Source of the DNA: Vasconcelosia minhoensis LEGE 07310
GTDB taxonomy: Bacteria > Cyanobacteriota > Cyanobacteriia > Phormidesmidales > Phormidesmidaceae
Assembly: GCF_015207255.1 (NCBI RefSeq)
Contig: NZ_JADEXG010000002.1
Span: forward strand, 97,016-161,015
Direction: 5' to 3'
Length of the DNA stretch: 64,000 nt
Below, in pieces: positions 54,057-63,898 of this stretch (position 1 is the first letter of the stretch; every line of letters begins with the position of its first letter). The notes under the pieces were generated by a model, which was given only the letters and a program-made list of their open reading frames with translations, was not told where the DNA came from and made no database searches. The position numbers were made by a program, and so were the translations under genes.

Positions 54057-54806
54057 CTATAGGTTGGCCTGGGTTGACCCCGATGGCGGCTGAGGCGACT
54101 CAGGCGAAATGTTTTGCTTGGGCAAACCGTATTTGGCAATATAGCCCAGCGCTGTGACCAAGATCACCACCAGCGCCCCGATCCCAATTGGGCTGGGCAC
54201 CCAGAAGACGGCTTCGATGTGGTTGGGCTGGTCTAGGGAAAGTGGCCAATGGGTTGCATTGCCTTCCTGACGCGGCGCGGTACCGATAGCGGCTATCGGG
54301 CGTACCCCCCAGGGGCCAATCACGGCAAAGTCTAGCTTGATCAGCTCGAGGATAGGATCGGCGGCGGTGCTGAGGGCGGAGAGATCGAGGTCGTAGGTGA
54401 GGTGGTTGCGCTGGGCAACTAGCCGGTTGTTCTGAGAGAGTTCAAGCCGGGAAACCACCCGATTGCTGCCTGGCAGTTCGTTAAACAGACTAGTTTCGTC
54501 AGGGCTAAACAGGGTATTGAAGCGGTCTACCAGTTCGGACCCGTTGGCGAAGGGCAGCCTCACCTGGAGGGTGTCGCGGTCGATCCGGCGGGTTTTGCCA
54601 GAGAGCCGCCGGGCGCGGGCGGCAAACCGGTCGAGCCACTGATCGCTAGAGCTGGGGCTGAGGGTGAGCAGGCGATCGCTGACGTGCAGCGTCTGGGTAA
54701 TCACGCCGTGATTTTGGCTGTCGAATCGGATGCCGATGTCGTAGTCCACACAGCCGCTGAGCAGCAGCGCCGCCAGGACTACGACCAGGAGCCTCAGCTT
54801 AGCCAC
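54057..54806 (-). CDS. DUF3153 lipoprotein
   Basis: Cyanobacterial lipoprotein of 249 aa. The signal ends in LLLSGC with lipobox Cys. The body is the DUF3153 domain (VDYDIGIRFDSQNHGVITQT, then LPFANGSELVDRFNTLF). A C-terminal membrane helix (IGIGALVVILVTALGYIAKY) follows. The fold resembles LppM-like mycobacterial proteins, but function is not established. Its 5' end overlaps the 3' end of the TPR gene by 13 bp, evidence for translational coupling. Part of the run ending with scpA. Confidence 0.88.
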   Translation of the reverse strand: MAKLRLLVVVLAALLLSGCVDYDIGIRFDSQNHGVITQTLHVSDRLLTLSPSSSDQWLDRFAARARRLSGKTRRIDRDTLQVRLPFANGSELVDRFNTLFSPDETSLFNELPGSNRVVSRLELSQNNRLVAQRNHLTYDLDLSALSTAADPILELIKLDFAVIGPWGVRPIAAIGTAPRQEGNATHWPLSLDQPNHIEAVFWVPSPIGIGALVVILVTALGYIAKYGLPKQNISPESPQPPSGSTQANL

Positions 54807-55312
54807 AGCAGCCCTCCTAAAACGATGGCCGCGCCGACCAGGGCAACCCAGACGAACTGATTGTCTGCCGTATTCACCTGGTTCAGGTCCACCGGCTCGG
54901 GTTCGGCAACGCGGGCGCGGCGCGATCGCTTAGGCTTTTGTGAATAGGGGCTCTCCAGGGTTGTCTGACCGTCCGCTAGGCCGCTCAGGTCGGGAATCTG
55001 AGTCACCCACTCGGGCTTAAGCGCCAGCCGGGGCGCTTCTAGTATATAGAGCAGCCGCTTGCTCTGCTGCTTGGTCTCGGTGTCGGGATGGCGGGTCAGC
55101 CGCCGACAGAGCGCGATCGCGTCTGCCTGCCTGCCGCCCGCGGCATAGGCGTTGACCAGCCACATCTGAATTTCGCCCCCCAGCACCGTATTTTTGCTGG
55201 CTAGCTCCAGGGCCTGTTCAAAGGCCGCGATCGCCTCCCGATAGCGCCCCCGCTCAAAGGCTGCTTGCCCCAGCCGATAAACCGTTTGGACCTGCTCCCG
55301 CTCCGAACCCAT
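54794..55312 (-). CDS. TPR protein with C-terminal membrane anchor
   Basis: Protein of about 172 aa with two to three tetratricopeptide repeats. They include YRLGQAAFERGRYREAIAAF, then EQALELASKN and IQMWLVNAYAAGGRQADAIA. A basic linker and a single C-terminal helix (FVWVALVGAAIVLGGLLWLS) follow. It is a scaffold-type protein tethered to a membrane. The ATG at 55312 is preferred over a TTG at 55330. First gene of the TPR-DUF3153-LapA-ScpA run, so it may share a cell-envelope or division-related role; this is inference. Confidence 0.85.
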   Translation of the reverse strand: MGSEREQVQTVYRLGQAAFERGRYREAIAAFEQALELASKNTVLGGEIQMWLVNAYAAGGRQADAIALCRRLTRHPDTETKQQSKRLLYILEAPRLALKPEWVTQIPDLSGLADGQTTLESPYSQKPKRSRRARVAEPEPVDLNQVNTADNQFVWVALVGAAIVLGGLLWLS

Positions 55313-55558
55313 CTCACGCCATCTACGCAATAATCTTTAGCATAATGGCAGGATTTTGATTTTGAGGCAGCTTTGCAGGATATCCGTATGGGGTTGAAGG
55401 GGCTGAAGAAGCGGTAGAGTTAGTCGCTACAATTACCTACAGCTTCCAGGAACGATGTATTGAGAATAGATGAAACCATTGATGCAGTGGCTTGGCAGCA
55501 ACAGGTAAGACAGTAGAATTGGCGGCTCAGATTGCTGGGATTTTGAGGGGCTGAGAAA

Positions 55559-56140
55559 ATGAGTGTAGTGAAACCTGAACGTCGGCGAAAGTTGTTACGG
55601 CTGAAAGGATACGATTACGGCCGCTCAGGGGCCTATTTTGTCACCATTTGCGTTAATGATCGGGTTTGTCTGTTTGGAGAGGTGGTAGAAGGGGTTATGC
55701 GATTGAATGCCTATGGTGAAATTGTGCAGGCGGTGTGGGATGGTTTGCCGAATCATTACGGTCATGTGCTGTTAGATGCGTTTGTGATCATGCCCAACCA
55801 TATCCACGCCATCATTATGTTGGATGTCGCCACACCCGTAGGGGCCGGTTTCAAACCGGCCCCTACGGCCACCGCCACCAAAAAACGACATGGATTACCG
55901 GAAATTGTGCGGGCGTTCAAAACGTTTTCGGCCCGGCGAATTAATGAATTACGCAACAGCCCTGGTGTATCGATATGGCAACGCAATTATTACGAACATA
56001 TTATCCGCAGCGAATCATCGCTAGATTGTATCAGGGGATATATTGCCAATAATCCGATGCGGTGGGCAGACGATAGGAAAATCCAAATGGTGGAAATCAT
56101 ACCCGGTAGGGCCGGTTTCAAACCGGCTTCTACCGCCTAG
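55559..56140 (+). CDS. REP-associated tyrosine transposase (RAYT)
   Basis: Single-strand DNA transposase-like protein of 193 aa of the Y1/HUH superfamily that mobilises or processes REP palindromes. The start GYDYGRSGAYFVTICVNDR is the family opening. The HxH metal motif is in MPNHIHAII, and the catalytic Tyr in RGYIANNPMRW. Between them the reading frame runs through a perfect 33-bp palindrome, giving VGAGFKPAPT, and the last codons come from a second copy. It is not linked to other transposition genes. The palindromes are the kind of REP element that RAYTs act on. Confidence 0.92.
   Translation: MSVVKPERRRKLLRLKGYDYGRSGAYFVTICVNDRVCLFGEVVEGVMRLNAYGEIVQAVWDGLPNHYGHVLLDAFVIMPNHIHAIIMLDVATPVGAGFKPAPTATATKKRHGLPEIVRAFKTFSARRINELRNSPGVSIWQRNYYEHIIRSESSLDCIRGYIANNPMRWADDRKIQMVEIIPGRAGFKPASTA
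55836..55868. repeat. REP palindrome inside the RAYT coding sequence
   Basis: A perfect 33-bp palindrome centred at 55852 with core GGCCGGTTTCAAACCGGCC. It is translated in frame as part of the transposase. Confidence 0.9.
56104..56135. repeat. REP palindrome at the RAYT 3' end
   Basis: Second copy of the same palindrome with one bulge, ending three bases before the RAYT stop codon, so the last residues of the protein (RAGFKPASTA) are repeat-encoded. Confidence 0.85.
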
Positions 56141-56333
56141 CAATGGCCTACATAAACTCGTCATTTGCATGGCCGATAAGGTTGCACAGTTTGTAGACGA
56201 TGCGATCGGGGTGCCTGCGTATCGGGCCTGTCTCAGGTGGCTGTCGAAGTGAGCAACGACCCGTCTGTTGTCAGCGGCGATCGCGGCTGCCTTCTCCTGA
56301 GCCATTGCGCTTCAAAACTCGAATAGTGTGAGA

Positions 56334-57226
56334 TTACGCCGGGTCGGCTGCTACCCGGCTGCAGCGAGCGCGAATCAGGAAGGCGTTGGCCTTTTCGTAA
56401 TTGGGGCGCTCGGGCAGGGGGATGTTTTCAAAGGCTTGGTTGAACTGATGATGTAGGTCTAACCGCCAGACGTTGATCTCATCCAAGGCATCTCCTGATT
56501 GCGGATGGCCAGCAGCTGCGGACGATAGGCCTCAATCCGCACGGGGACAAACCCATCTTTGAGCACGGTAATCCCCGACAGCAGCAGGCGAATCAGGTGC
56601 ATGGCGTGTTTCCAGCGAATGTCGTCCTTCGACCGCAGATCCTGCTCCAGCTTTTTGAACTGGGAGAAGACATAGCCGCTATAGGTTTGATAGACCAGCT
56701 GGGAGAGAAAGATTTCTCGCATCTTCTGAAAAGCTTCCTTAACTTCCTCAGCTTCTGAAACTTTTGGTTCCTTAATGACTATCTTTTCGAGAGACATCCT
56801 GACTTCATCGCTAACCCGAATGATACGTTGAGCTTCTTCGTGAGCATCGCCGTAGAGTTCGCTGTCTCCATCCCGCTCTATGAGAATACCCATTTCATTG
56901 TTGTTGACCTGGCTAAACTCATAGAGATTTAGGCTAGTGATAATAGCCATGCTCTCGTTGAGATAGCATTTCGCATGCAGGTTCTTGCAAAAGCTGGTCC
57001 GCACATAGTCTAGCTCTTTGAGCCAGTTGATCTCTTCCGGCTGTAATTCAGCTTTTCCGTAGACAATCCGCACGTCAATCTTGAGCCGGTCTTTGTCTTC
57101 TAGCAGCTCTTTAATCCGATCGTTTAACTTGAGATAGGGGCTAATCAATATCAGCCTTTCTCGTGCTGCCTTGATCAGCTCCTCTAGAAAATAGTTAGTC
57201 GCACTCGTGTTAAGGAACTTAGCCAC
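56334..57226 (-). pseudogene. PLD-like protein fused to nucleotidyltransferase remnant, frameshifted
   Basis: The intact frame (56459-57226, 255 aa) starts as a phospholipase D-like domain (FLEELIKAARERLILISPYL; HAKCYLNESMAIITSLNLYE with the H-x-K pair). After ~165 it switches to a C-terminal piece typical of COG3541-type nucleotidyltransferases (FLSQLVYQTYSGYVFSQFKK, then KHAMHLIRLLLSGITVLKDG). The frame ends early at 56459. A neighbouring frame continues the same family sequence (DEINVWRLDLHHQFNQAFEN, then PERPNYEKANAFLIRAR) to a stop at 56334. So two families are joined, and the 3' part is frameshifted near 56500. The PLD part may still be made as a protein. Confidence 0.7.
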
Positions 57227-57409
57227 TGTATTTTCTTCGCTGTCTGAATTGCGGATACGGACCTATTTCACAGTAGTTTTCCCGCATCAGGCTGAAGAAA
57301 ACAACACGGATCAAAAAAAAATTTTAGATTTCAGCATAAAAACTAACCTTTGCGGTATGTCTGTCCTGCTTGAGTGAGACCTGACCTAAGGTTGCTGTGG
57401 CTACCGGAT

Positions 57410-58882
57410 TTACACAATTCGATAGGCGGAGGGGTCTACCGTGGTTTCTAGCGGCAGAAAGACGGTCCAGGTGGCTTCTTGGGCAGAGCGATCGCGCACA
57501 ATCAGCTTGGCCCCAAGGGCGTGGAACAGATTCTTAGTAGCCTTGAGATTCAAACTCACACCGCCGGTTTCGGGTTGGAACATCAGCAGATTGCCTAGGG
57601 CCTGGAGCGGCGGCGGAATGCAGGCGTTGGCGGGGCTGGCGAGCTGGGACTGAAACTGGAGCTTGAGCTGATGGCCCGCTAGCATCACCTGCATTTGAAT
57701 GTGGCTATTGGCGGGGATGCTGTGGGTAAACAGCTCCACTAAACCGGTGAGCACCTGGCGCAGCAGGGCCGGATCGCTAGCAACGCTGGGCAGCTGCGAC
57801 GGCAGTTCGACATCCAGGCTGAGGTTGCGACGCTGGGCAGCGTGTTGCCATTGGGGGATGGCATCTTGGAAAATCTGGCTGAGGGAGATGGCGGTGAGGG
57901 GCGATCGCGGTCGGTTGGTCGCCTCTAGCTCGACGGCGTGAAAGATCAGGTTAAAGCGGTCGATCTGCCGGGTACATTCCCGGTCGATTTGCTGGAGCCG
58001 ATGTTTAACATTGGCCTGGAGGTCTTTACGCTTGAGCAGCGATCGCGTAAAGGTGCGAATCGTCGTCAGCGGCGTGCGAATTTCGTGAGCCATTGCCTTG
58101 AGCAGCTCGGTGTCAGTGCCGTCGGTCGGCTCATGATAGGCGTACTGCACCGCTGGCGCGGCCTCAGCGGCATCGGCCCGCTGGGGCGGCTGGGAGCGGG
58201 GTAGCTGGGTTAGCAGCAGGCGGCTAAAGTGGCTGACCAGGCGGTAGTCTGGCTCCCTCGGAGCAAAGGTTTCGACCAGTGGCTCTAGCCGTTCAAGCTG
58301 CTGCGGGCGAACCAAATGAACCCGCGATCGCAGCTGCTGCCAGACCGACTCGACGATCCGGGGGGTAAAGGAAAACTGAAAGTGGATTTCGCCATTGGCG
58401 TCTTTGCCCAGCACCAAAATCAGGCTGAAGGACTGGGTCAGCACCAGACAGAACCGCTCTGCCGCTAGCGGGTCGTCCTCGATGAGTGGCAGCAGCCGGT
58501 CTGATAGCTGCTCTTTGCTCGCCGGATATTCCGCTGGCATCAGCTGGGTAAAGGTTAGGGCCAGCTGCTCTAGCGTCTGCGGGATAAACGTCCAGCTCGA
58601 CAGCTGAGCCATCAGGTCGGTGTTTTCTAAAACGGGGAAAGGGCCTGACAGGAGGACGCCTTGAGTGGAGGTCGCTCTCGACTGTGGAGGGAGCTGCTGG
58701 GTGAGCAGGTGACTGAGGGCCGCGATCGCGGCCTGCCATTCGGCCTCTGCCTGCTGCTGCTGGATTTCGGTGGAGCGGGCGGCGGTCGCGGTTTGCTCGT
58801 CTAGGGGAGCAGTCTGGGCAAATTCGCCCAGTGCCACCAGGCTGCTGATTGTCGGTAAAAACTCTTTAGATCCGGCCATCAC
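57410..58882 (-). CDS. Sensor histidine kinase with degenerate ATPase domain
   Basis: Histidine-kinase-like protein of 490 aa with no membrane segment. The N-terminal ~200 residues form an unassigned sensory region. The dimerisation/phosphoacceptor helix is clear: LLKAMAHEIRTPLTTIRTFT with His266. The HATPase part is unusual. The N-box position reads GLVELFTHSIP without the usual Asn, and no DxGxG G1 box is visible, although a G2-like GGVSLNLKATKNLFHALGAK block remains. Such proteins may bind ATP poorly and act as phosphotransfer or scaffold partners. No response regulator is adjacent. Confidence 0.82.
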   Translation of the reverse strand: MMAGSKEFLPTISSLVALGEFAQTAPLDEQTATAARSTEIQQQQAEAEWQAAIAALSHLLTQQLPPQSRATSTQGVLLSGPFPVLENTDLMAQLSSWTFIPQTLEQLALTFTQLMPAEYPASKEQLSDRLLPLIEDDPLAAERFCLVLTQSFSLILVLGKDANGEIHFQFSFTPRIVESVWQQLRSRVHLVRPQQLERLEPLVETFAPREPDYRLVSHFSRLLLTQLPRSQPPQRADAAEAAPAVQYAYHEPTDGTDTELLKAMAHEIRTPLTTIRTFTRSLLKRKDLQANVKHRLQQIDRECTRQIDRFNLIFHAVELEATNRPRSPLTAISLSQIFQDAIPQWQHAAQRRNLSLDVELPSQLPSVASDPALLRQVLTGLVELFTHSIPANSHIQMQVMLAGHQLKLQFQSQLASPANACIPPPLQALGNLLMFQPETGGVSLNLKATKNLFHALGAKLIVRDRSAQEATWTVFLPLETTVDPSAYRIV

Positions 58883-59049
58883 TCTTTCGCACTTTGCGCC
58901 CCAGCAGGCAGCAAGGTTTGATTAGACTGCCTTACTATGAGCCTACCGGCAGTATGCCCGTCGAGCTATGGGTAGAACCGAACGCCTAGAGTACAGTTTC
59001 CCTCTGGATGCCGCGCTGCTTCTTTTTTGCCCCCGCTGATTCCTTGCTG

Positions 59050-59589
59050 ATGACAAAACCAATGCCCCTTTTGATTTGCCCGGGAATGCACCCGCCCCGC
59101 TATACCCAGGCATTTCTTCGCACGCTGCCAGACGGGCTGGCGGCCCGCAGCTGGGTTTTTCCCGGTCAGGTCCTGCCGGTTTGCCCGGTGAGCGTTTTAA
59201 ATTCCTGGGTGGCTTCGGGCTTTAAACCAGAAGGTGAGCCGCTGACGATTATCGCCTTTAGCGCTGGGGTCGTCGGCGCTGGGGGAGCCGCCTGGATGTG
59301 GCAGCAGCTCGGCGGCCGGATCGCTCACTTTTTTGCCCTAGACGGCTGGGGCGTGCCGATTGTCGGCATCCCGGCCTATCGGCTCAGCCATGACAAGTTT
59401 ACCCACGACAGCAGCCTGCCACTGGGCCATGGCCCCATCAGTTTTTACGCCGACCCGCCAGTGCCCCACCTGACCCTTTGGCATGGTCCCGACCAGGTCA
59501 CCGGCTGGCGGATTGAGCAGACCGAGCTCGGAGAACTGCGATCGCGCACCACCGCAGCGGCTTTCATCGGCTCAGAACTAGGGCGCTGA
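59050..59589 (+). CDS. Conserved cyanobacterial protein, alpha/beta-hydrolase-like
   Basis: Protein of about 179 aa with a compact beta-alpha fold that begins LLICPGMHPPRYTQAFLRTL. AFSAGVVGAGGAAW has a Ser-Ala-Gly turn at the position of a hydrolase nucleophile elbow. HFFALDGWGVPIVG and HDSSLPLGHGPISFY, then LTLWHGPDQV, complete the picture; the last might supply a His. The family is known to me only as a cyanobacterial hypothetical. The start at the ATG at 59050 is closest to the conserved region; 59008 is possible but adds a Phe/Ala stretch. It converges on mfd with a 16-bp gap. Confidence 0.7.
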   Translation: MTKPMPLLICPGMHPPRYTQAFLRTLPDGLAARSWVFPGQVLPVCPVSVLNSWVASGFKPEGEPLTIIAFSAGVVGAGGAAWMWQQLGGRIAHFFALDGWGVPIVGIPAYRLSHDKFTHDSSLPLGHGPISFYADPPVPHLTLWHGPDQVTGWRIEQTELGELRSRTTAAAFIGSELGR

Positions 59590-59605
59590 ATTTTCGCGGT
59601 CTCCC

Positions 59606-62600
59606 CTAGACGGCACTGTCGGCAAGGGCTGGCTCGGACAGTGCGCCCTGCATTTGACCGAGCCAGTCAATCAGATTTTCGAGCTGCTTGGTCGGATTGA
59701 GGATGCCCAGACCGCGGACGGTGACCTTGCCGGGGGCGTAGACGAAGCGAGACTGGAGGTGGCTGGGCAGCTTGTCTTTGAGCAGATTCCAGGCCGGGCC
59801 TTCCATCGGGGTTTCCATAATCACATGCTGCTTGCCTTCCAGCTTGATGCGTGAGAAGCCCAGGGGTTGGGCGATCTGCTTCAGCTCCAGGACGCGGATT
59901 AGCTGGTCTACGGCGGGGGGAATGGGGCCGTAGCGATCGCTCAAGTCTGCCGCAATCTGCAACAGCTCGCGCTTGCTGTTAGCGGCCATCAGCGAGCGGT
60001 AGAGGGTCATCTTCTGGTCCAGGTCGGGAATGTAGTCAGTCGGAATAAAGGCCGTCACCTTCAGGTCGATCTGGGTATCTTCGACCTGGGGAATCTCCTG
60101 GCCGCGAATTTCGGCAATCGATTCTTCTAGCATGTCCATGTAGAGGTCAAAGCCGATCGCCTCCATCTGGCCCGACTGCTCCACCCCAAGCAGGTTGCCG
60201 ATGCCGCGAATTTCCATGTCGCGCATCGCCAGCTGATAGCCCGAGCCCAGCTGGGTAAACTCCTGAATTGCCCGCAGCCGCTTGCGGGCCTTTTCGCTGA
60301 GCTGGTTTTGCTTCGGGAAAAATAGCCAGGCGTGGGCCTGCACCCCCGAGCGGCCCACCCGTCCGCGCAGCTGGTAGAGCTGGGATAGGCCAAAGCGATG
60401 GGCGTCTTCGATCAAAATGGTGTTGACTCGGGGAATGTCCAGACCCGATTCAATAATGGTGGTGCAGACCATTAGGTCGGCCTCGCCGCTGCTAAAGCCG
60501 AGCATGGTGGATTCCAGCTCGCCCTCGGGCATCTGACCGTGAGCGATCGCGAGTCGGATACTCGGAATCATCGTCCGCAGCCGCGCCGCGATTTCCTCAA
60601 TTCCCTCAACCCTGGGCACCACGTAAAAAATCTGGCCGCCCCGGTCCAGCTCCTGACGGATGGCGGTGCGAATTTTTTCGTCATCGTAGGGCGCGAGGTG
60701 AGTTTTGATTGCCCGGCGCGAGGGCGGTGGGGTGGTGATCAGGCTCATCTCCCGGACGCCTGACAGGGCCATGTAAAGCGTCCGGGGAATCGGCGTGGCG
60801 CTGAGGGTGAGCACGTCTACCTGGGTTTTCAATGCCTTAATTTTCTCTTTTTGGTTCACCCCAAACCGCTGTTCTTCATCCACCACCAGCAGGCCCAGGT
60901 CTTTGAATTTGACTGCTTTCCCCAATAGCTGATGGGTGCCCACCACCGCGTCTAGCTCCCCCGTCGCCAGCCGCTGCAAAATCTCCTTGCGCTCGGTCGC
61001 CGTGCGAAAGCGGTTGAGCAAACCCACCTGAATCGGGTAGGGGGCAAAGCGCTCCTTCAGGGTATGGTAGTGCTGCTGGGTAAGAATCGTGGTCGGGGCC
61101 AGCAGCGCCACCTGTTTGCCTGCGGTCACCGCCTTGAACATGGCCCGTAGCGCCACCTCGGTTTTGCCAAAGCCGACGTCGCCGCAGACCAGCCGGTCCA
61201 TCGGGCGGTCGCCTTCCATGTCTCGCTTCACGTCCTGCACGGCCTTGAGCTGGTCGGGCGTCGGCTGGTAGGGAAAGGAATCTTCTAGCTCCTGCTGCCA
61301 GGGCATATCGGTGGGGAAGGTGTAGCCTTCCAGCTGCGATCGCTGGGCGTACAGCTTCAGCAGATCGACCGCGACTTTTTGGATGGCTTTACGGGCGCGG
61401 CCCTTGGTCTTCTCCCAGACCTTGCCCGTCATTTTGTTCAGCTCGGGCTGGCGCTCGGCTGAGGTGCGATAGCGAGACAGCGATCCCATCTGGTCTGCTG
61501 CCACCCGCAGCAGGCCGTCGGCGTATTGGATAGCCAAATATTCGCGGGTCTCGCTGTCAATGGTGAGGCTTTCTAGCTTCAGGAAGCGCCCGATGCCGTA
61601 GTTGCGATGCACCACGTAATCACCGGGGCGCAGCTTGTTGGGATCGACCTGCTTGGAGACCGACCGCCGCCGCTTGCGGACATAGCTGGGCGTGGTCAGC
61701 GTATGCTGGCCAAAAAATTCGCGGTCGGTGACCACGACAATCCGAAAGGTCGGCAGGACAAAGCCTTCTAGCTCGGCCAGGCCCGAATATTTGAGCGCGA
61801 CCGGCGTATGCTGACCCTGGAGCTTGTCGATTGCCGGGTAGTCTTTGGGGTTAGGGATGAACTGGGCCGGGCAGTCGTGCTCTTGCAGCAGGGCGACCGA
61901 GCGCGAGGGCTGGGCGGAGATCAGCCAGATGGAAAAGTTGCGATCGCGCTCCTCCCTCAGCGTCTCGGCCAGCCGCCCAAACTGATGGGGAATCGCCGGG
62001 ACGGGACGGCTGGCCAGATTCATCCCCTGGCCTTCTTCAGCCAGCTCAGTGAGCTCAACCCGCTGAAAGCCTTCGAGGGCTTCTAGGGCATCAGAGAGAG
62101 GGCGATGCAATTTGGGCAGCGTTCCTGACGGCAGCTGAATTTCAGCATGGTTGGTCAGCATTTCGCTGGCTTCGCGCCACTGCTCCTCCACATGCTCATA
62201 CCAGCGATCGCCATGGGCGCGGCACTGGTCGGGCTCGTCTAGCACCACCAACGTATTTTCGGGCAGGTAGTCCAACAGGCTAGCGGGCTGGTCAAAGGCC
62301 AGGCCCATAAAGCGGCGCAGCCCTTCCACCGGCTGGCCATTCTCCCAGTTCTCTCGCAGCTCGGTGGGCAGCAGGTCGTTCAGCAGCCCCTTTTGCTCCA
62401 GCTCCGCCGCCAGAATCGGGCTGTAGTCAGTCGTGGTCAGCAGCAGGGTGTCAATCCGGTCGAGCGAACGCTGTGTGGTCGGGTCAAATTCCCGCAGCCG
62501 CTCTAGCTCATCACCGAATAATTCCAGCCGCACCGGCAGTTCCGAAGCTACGGGAAACACGTCAATGATGTCGCCGCGTTGGCTCCACTGACCTTCGGCT

Positions 62601-63139
62601 TCTACGGTGGGGACGCGGTCGTAGCCCAGCTTAGCCAGGGTATGGCTAAGGATCTTCAGGTTAATTTCCATCCCCTGCTGGAGTTCCAGGCAGTAGGGCT
62701 GAAACCGATCGGGCGGCGGTAGGTGGGGCTGGAGCGATCGCTCCGTCGCCACGATTGCCATCGACCCCAAGGCTTTGCCGCTAGCGGCGGGCAGCGCCTT
62801 ACCGGAGGTCAGGTCGGCCAGCACCTGGAGCTGTCCCCAGGTCATCTCCGATTCCTGGTCAAAGGGGTCGTAGGGCGAGGCTTCCGAGGTGGGATAAAAC
62901 GAAACGGTAGCCCAGCCCATCGCTTCTAGCTGGGCCGTCCAGCGACCGGCTTCTTCCAGGGTGGCGGTGACCACGAGCAGGGGCTGCTGCTGCGCCTGGG
63001 CCAGGGCTGAGGCGACTAATCCCTTGGGCAGACGGGGCAAACCGCTGAAGCTAAGCCAGCTTTGCTGCTTTAGCTTGGCCAGCAGCTCGGTGGCTAAAGC
63101 GGAACGTTGGAGGGCACGCGTAATCGAAGAAAAGGCCAT
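59606..63139 (-). CDS. mfd: Transcription-repair coupling factor
   Basis: Mfd displaces stalled RNA polymerase and recruits UvrA, 1177 aa. In order: UvrB-like N-terminal domains ([20 protein letters not shown]), the CarD-like RNA polymerase interaction domain ([17 protein letters not shown]), a RecG-like translocase with Walker [16 protein letters not shown] and Walker [10 protein letters not shown], the TRG motif region, and a C-terminal regulatory domain. Length is normal. It is followed, convergently, by the small hydrolase-like gene. Upstream are a gene remnant and the IS605-type element. Confidence 0.95.
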   Translation of the reverse strand: MAFSSITRALQRSALATELLAKLKQQSWLSFSGLPRLPKGLVASALAQAQQQPLLVVTATLEEAGRWTAQLEAMGWATVSFYPTSEASPYDPFDQESEMTWGQLQVLADLTSGKALPAASGKALGSMAIVATERSLQPHLPPPDRFQPYCLELQQGMEINLKILSHTLAKLGYDRVPTVEAEGQWSQRGDIIDVFPVASELPVRLELFGDELERLREFDPTTQRSLDRIDTLLLTTTDYSPILAAELEQKGLLNDLLPTELRENWENGQPVEGLRRFMGLAFDQPASLLDYLPENTLVVLDEPDQCRAHGDRWYEHVEEQWREASEMLTNHAEIQLPSGTLPKLHRPLSDALEALEGFQRVELTELAEEGQGMNLASRPVPAIPHQFGRLAETLREERDRNFSIWLISAQPSRSVALLQEHDCPAQFIPNPKDYPAIDKLQGQHTPVALKYSGLAELEGFVLPTFRIVVVTDREFFGQHTLTTPSYVRKRRRSVSKQVDPNKLRPGDYVVHRNYGIGRFLKLESLTIDSETREYLAIQYADGLLRVAADQMGSLSRYRTSAERQPELNKMTGKVWEKTKGRARKAIQKVAVDLLKLYAQRSQLEGYTFPTDMPWQQELEDSFPYQPTPDQLKAVQDVKRDMEGDRPMDRLVCGDVGFGKTEVALRAMFKAVTAGKQVALLAPTTILTQQHYHTLKERFAPYPIQVGLLNRFRTATERKEILQRLATGELDAVVGTHQLLGKAVKFKDLGLLVVDEEQRFGVNQKEKIKALKTQVDVLTLSATPIPRTLYMALSGVREMSLITTPPPSRRAIKTHLAPYDDEKIRTAIRQELDRGGQIFYVVPRVEGIEEIAARLRTMIPSIRLAIAHGQMPEGELESTMLGFSSGEADLMVCTTIIESGLDIPRVNTILIEDAHRFGLSQLYQLRGRVGRSGVQAHAWLFFPKQNQLSEKARKRLRAIQEFTQLGSGYQLAMRDMEIRGIGNLLGVEQSGQMEAIGFDLYMDMLEESIAEIRGQEIPQVEDTQIDLKVTAFIPTDYIPDLDQKMTLYRSLMAANSKRELLQIAADLSDRYGPIPPAVDQLIRVLELKQIAQPLGFSRIKLEGKQHVIMETPMEGPAWNLLKDKLPSHLQSRFVYAPGKVTVRGLGILNPTKQLENLIDWLGQMQGALSEPALADSAV

Positions 63140-63219
63140 GGTGCGGCGGCGGAGCTACCTGTGGGAAACCATTTGACCATTGTAAAAGGATTGTAAAGAA
63201 CTGACAGCCCAATCCAAGC

Positions 63220-63446
63220 TCTGAGCAGGGTATCGTCAGGGCATTGGCGCCAAGCGGGTATAGCCGGTTTCTTCTCAGGTCGGCGGCTTCAACGTCCCAG
63301 GCCACACAGGCAGACTGGCGCTGCTCAATGGAAATGTAGTTTTGCAGCGTAACCTCGGGGCTGTCGCGAGAATCTTCAGGCAGCGATTCAGAAATACCGA
63401 CATATTGTTCATTACCCAGATGGTCGTTGACTAGCTCGTTGACCAA
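63220..63446 (-). pseudogene. Possible gene fragment next to the IS element
   Basis: In the 63140-63448 gap a minus-strand frame reads NELVNDHLGNEQYVGISESL, then EVTLQNYISIEQRQSACVAW and AADLRRNRLYPLG. It begins right where the IS605-type element ends. It has protein-like content but no recognised family, and its frame later runs into mfd. It could be the 3' part of a gene cut by the insertion, or chance. Confidence 0.3.
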
Positions 63447-63448
63447 AA

Positions 63449-63871
63449 CTAATGGGATTCAAGCCCCGCCCTTTCAGGGCGGCTTTGAGTTTGGATGTAT
63501 TGCTTCAGGATCTCCAAAGGAGCACCGCCTACAGAGCCAGCTGAATAGCTTGGACTCCACAGCGCCTTATTGCCCTTGGGCTTGGGTAAGCCTGCCTGGC
63601 CATAGTGCCGACTGGAAACCCCTTTCAAGGCATTCAGGATCTGCGAAATTGATAGCTTCGGCGGGTACTCAATCAGTGCGTGGACATGATCGGCTTCCCC
63701 GTTGAATTCCAGGATCTCAAAGTCCATCTTCTGGGCCACTGTCCGAAAGGCCGACTCCAGTACCGTCAGCCCTTCGTCGGTCAAGACGGCTTCCCGATAC
63801 TTGGTCACGCAGACCAAATGGGCCTTAAGGTCAGTAACGCTGTGTCGCTGCTTTCTGTACTGATGCTTCAA
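63449..63871 (-). CDS. tnpA: IS200/IS605-type transposase TnpA
   Basis: Y1 HUH transposase of about 140 aa that cuts and joins single-stranded DNA ends. KAHLVCVTKYREAVLTDEGL is the family opening. DHVHALIEYPPKLSISQILN holds the HUH metal motif, and LEILKQYIQTQ the catalytic Tyr. The TTG at 63871 is the start that gives the normal family length. The 3' end of the frame runs through the element's terminal hairpin. It is divergent from tnpB, the IS605 arrangement. Confidence 0.88.
   Translation of the reverse strand: MKHQYRKQRHSVTDLKAHLVCVTKYREAVLTDEGLTVLESAFRTVAQKMDFEILEFNGEADHVHALIEYPPKLSISQILNALKGVSSRHYGQAGLPKPKGNKALWSPSYSAGSVGGAPLEILKQYIQTQSRPERAGLESH
63461..63486. mobile_element. Left-end hairpin of the IS605-type element
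   Basis: AAGCCCCGCCCT and AGGGCGGCTTT form an imperfect hairpin overlapping the 3' end of tnpA, as expected for the subterminal hairpins recognised by TnpA. The element boundary is probably within a few tens of bases to its left (63430-63460); the right end is outside the window. Confidence 0.6.
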
Positions 63872-63898
63872 CGTGCAGACCAATGGTACAATATACCC

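Noticed and set aside
55331..55558. Short plus-strand frame upstream of RAYT (AGYPYGVEGAEEAVELVATI)
   Set aside because: No start codon with ribosome site and no family recognised; too short to support as a gene remnant.
56021..56305. Minus-strand 94-codon frame after the RAYT gene
   Set aside because: It overlaps the RAYT 3' end and REP palindrome, has no ribosome site and no recognised family.
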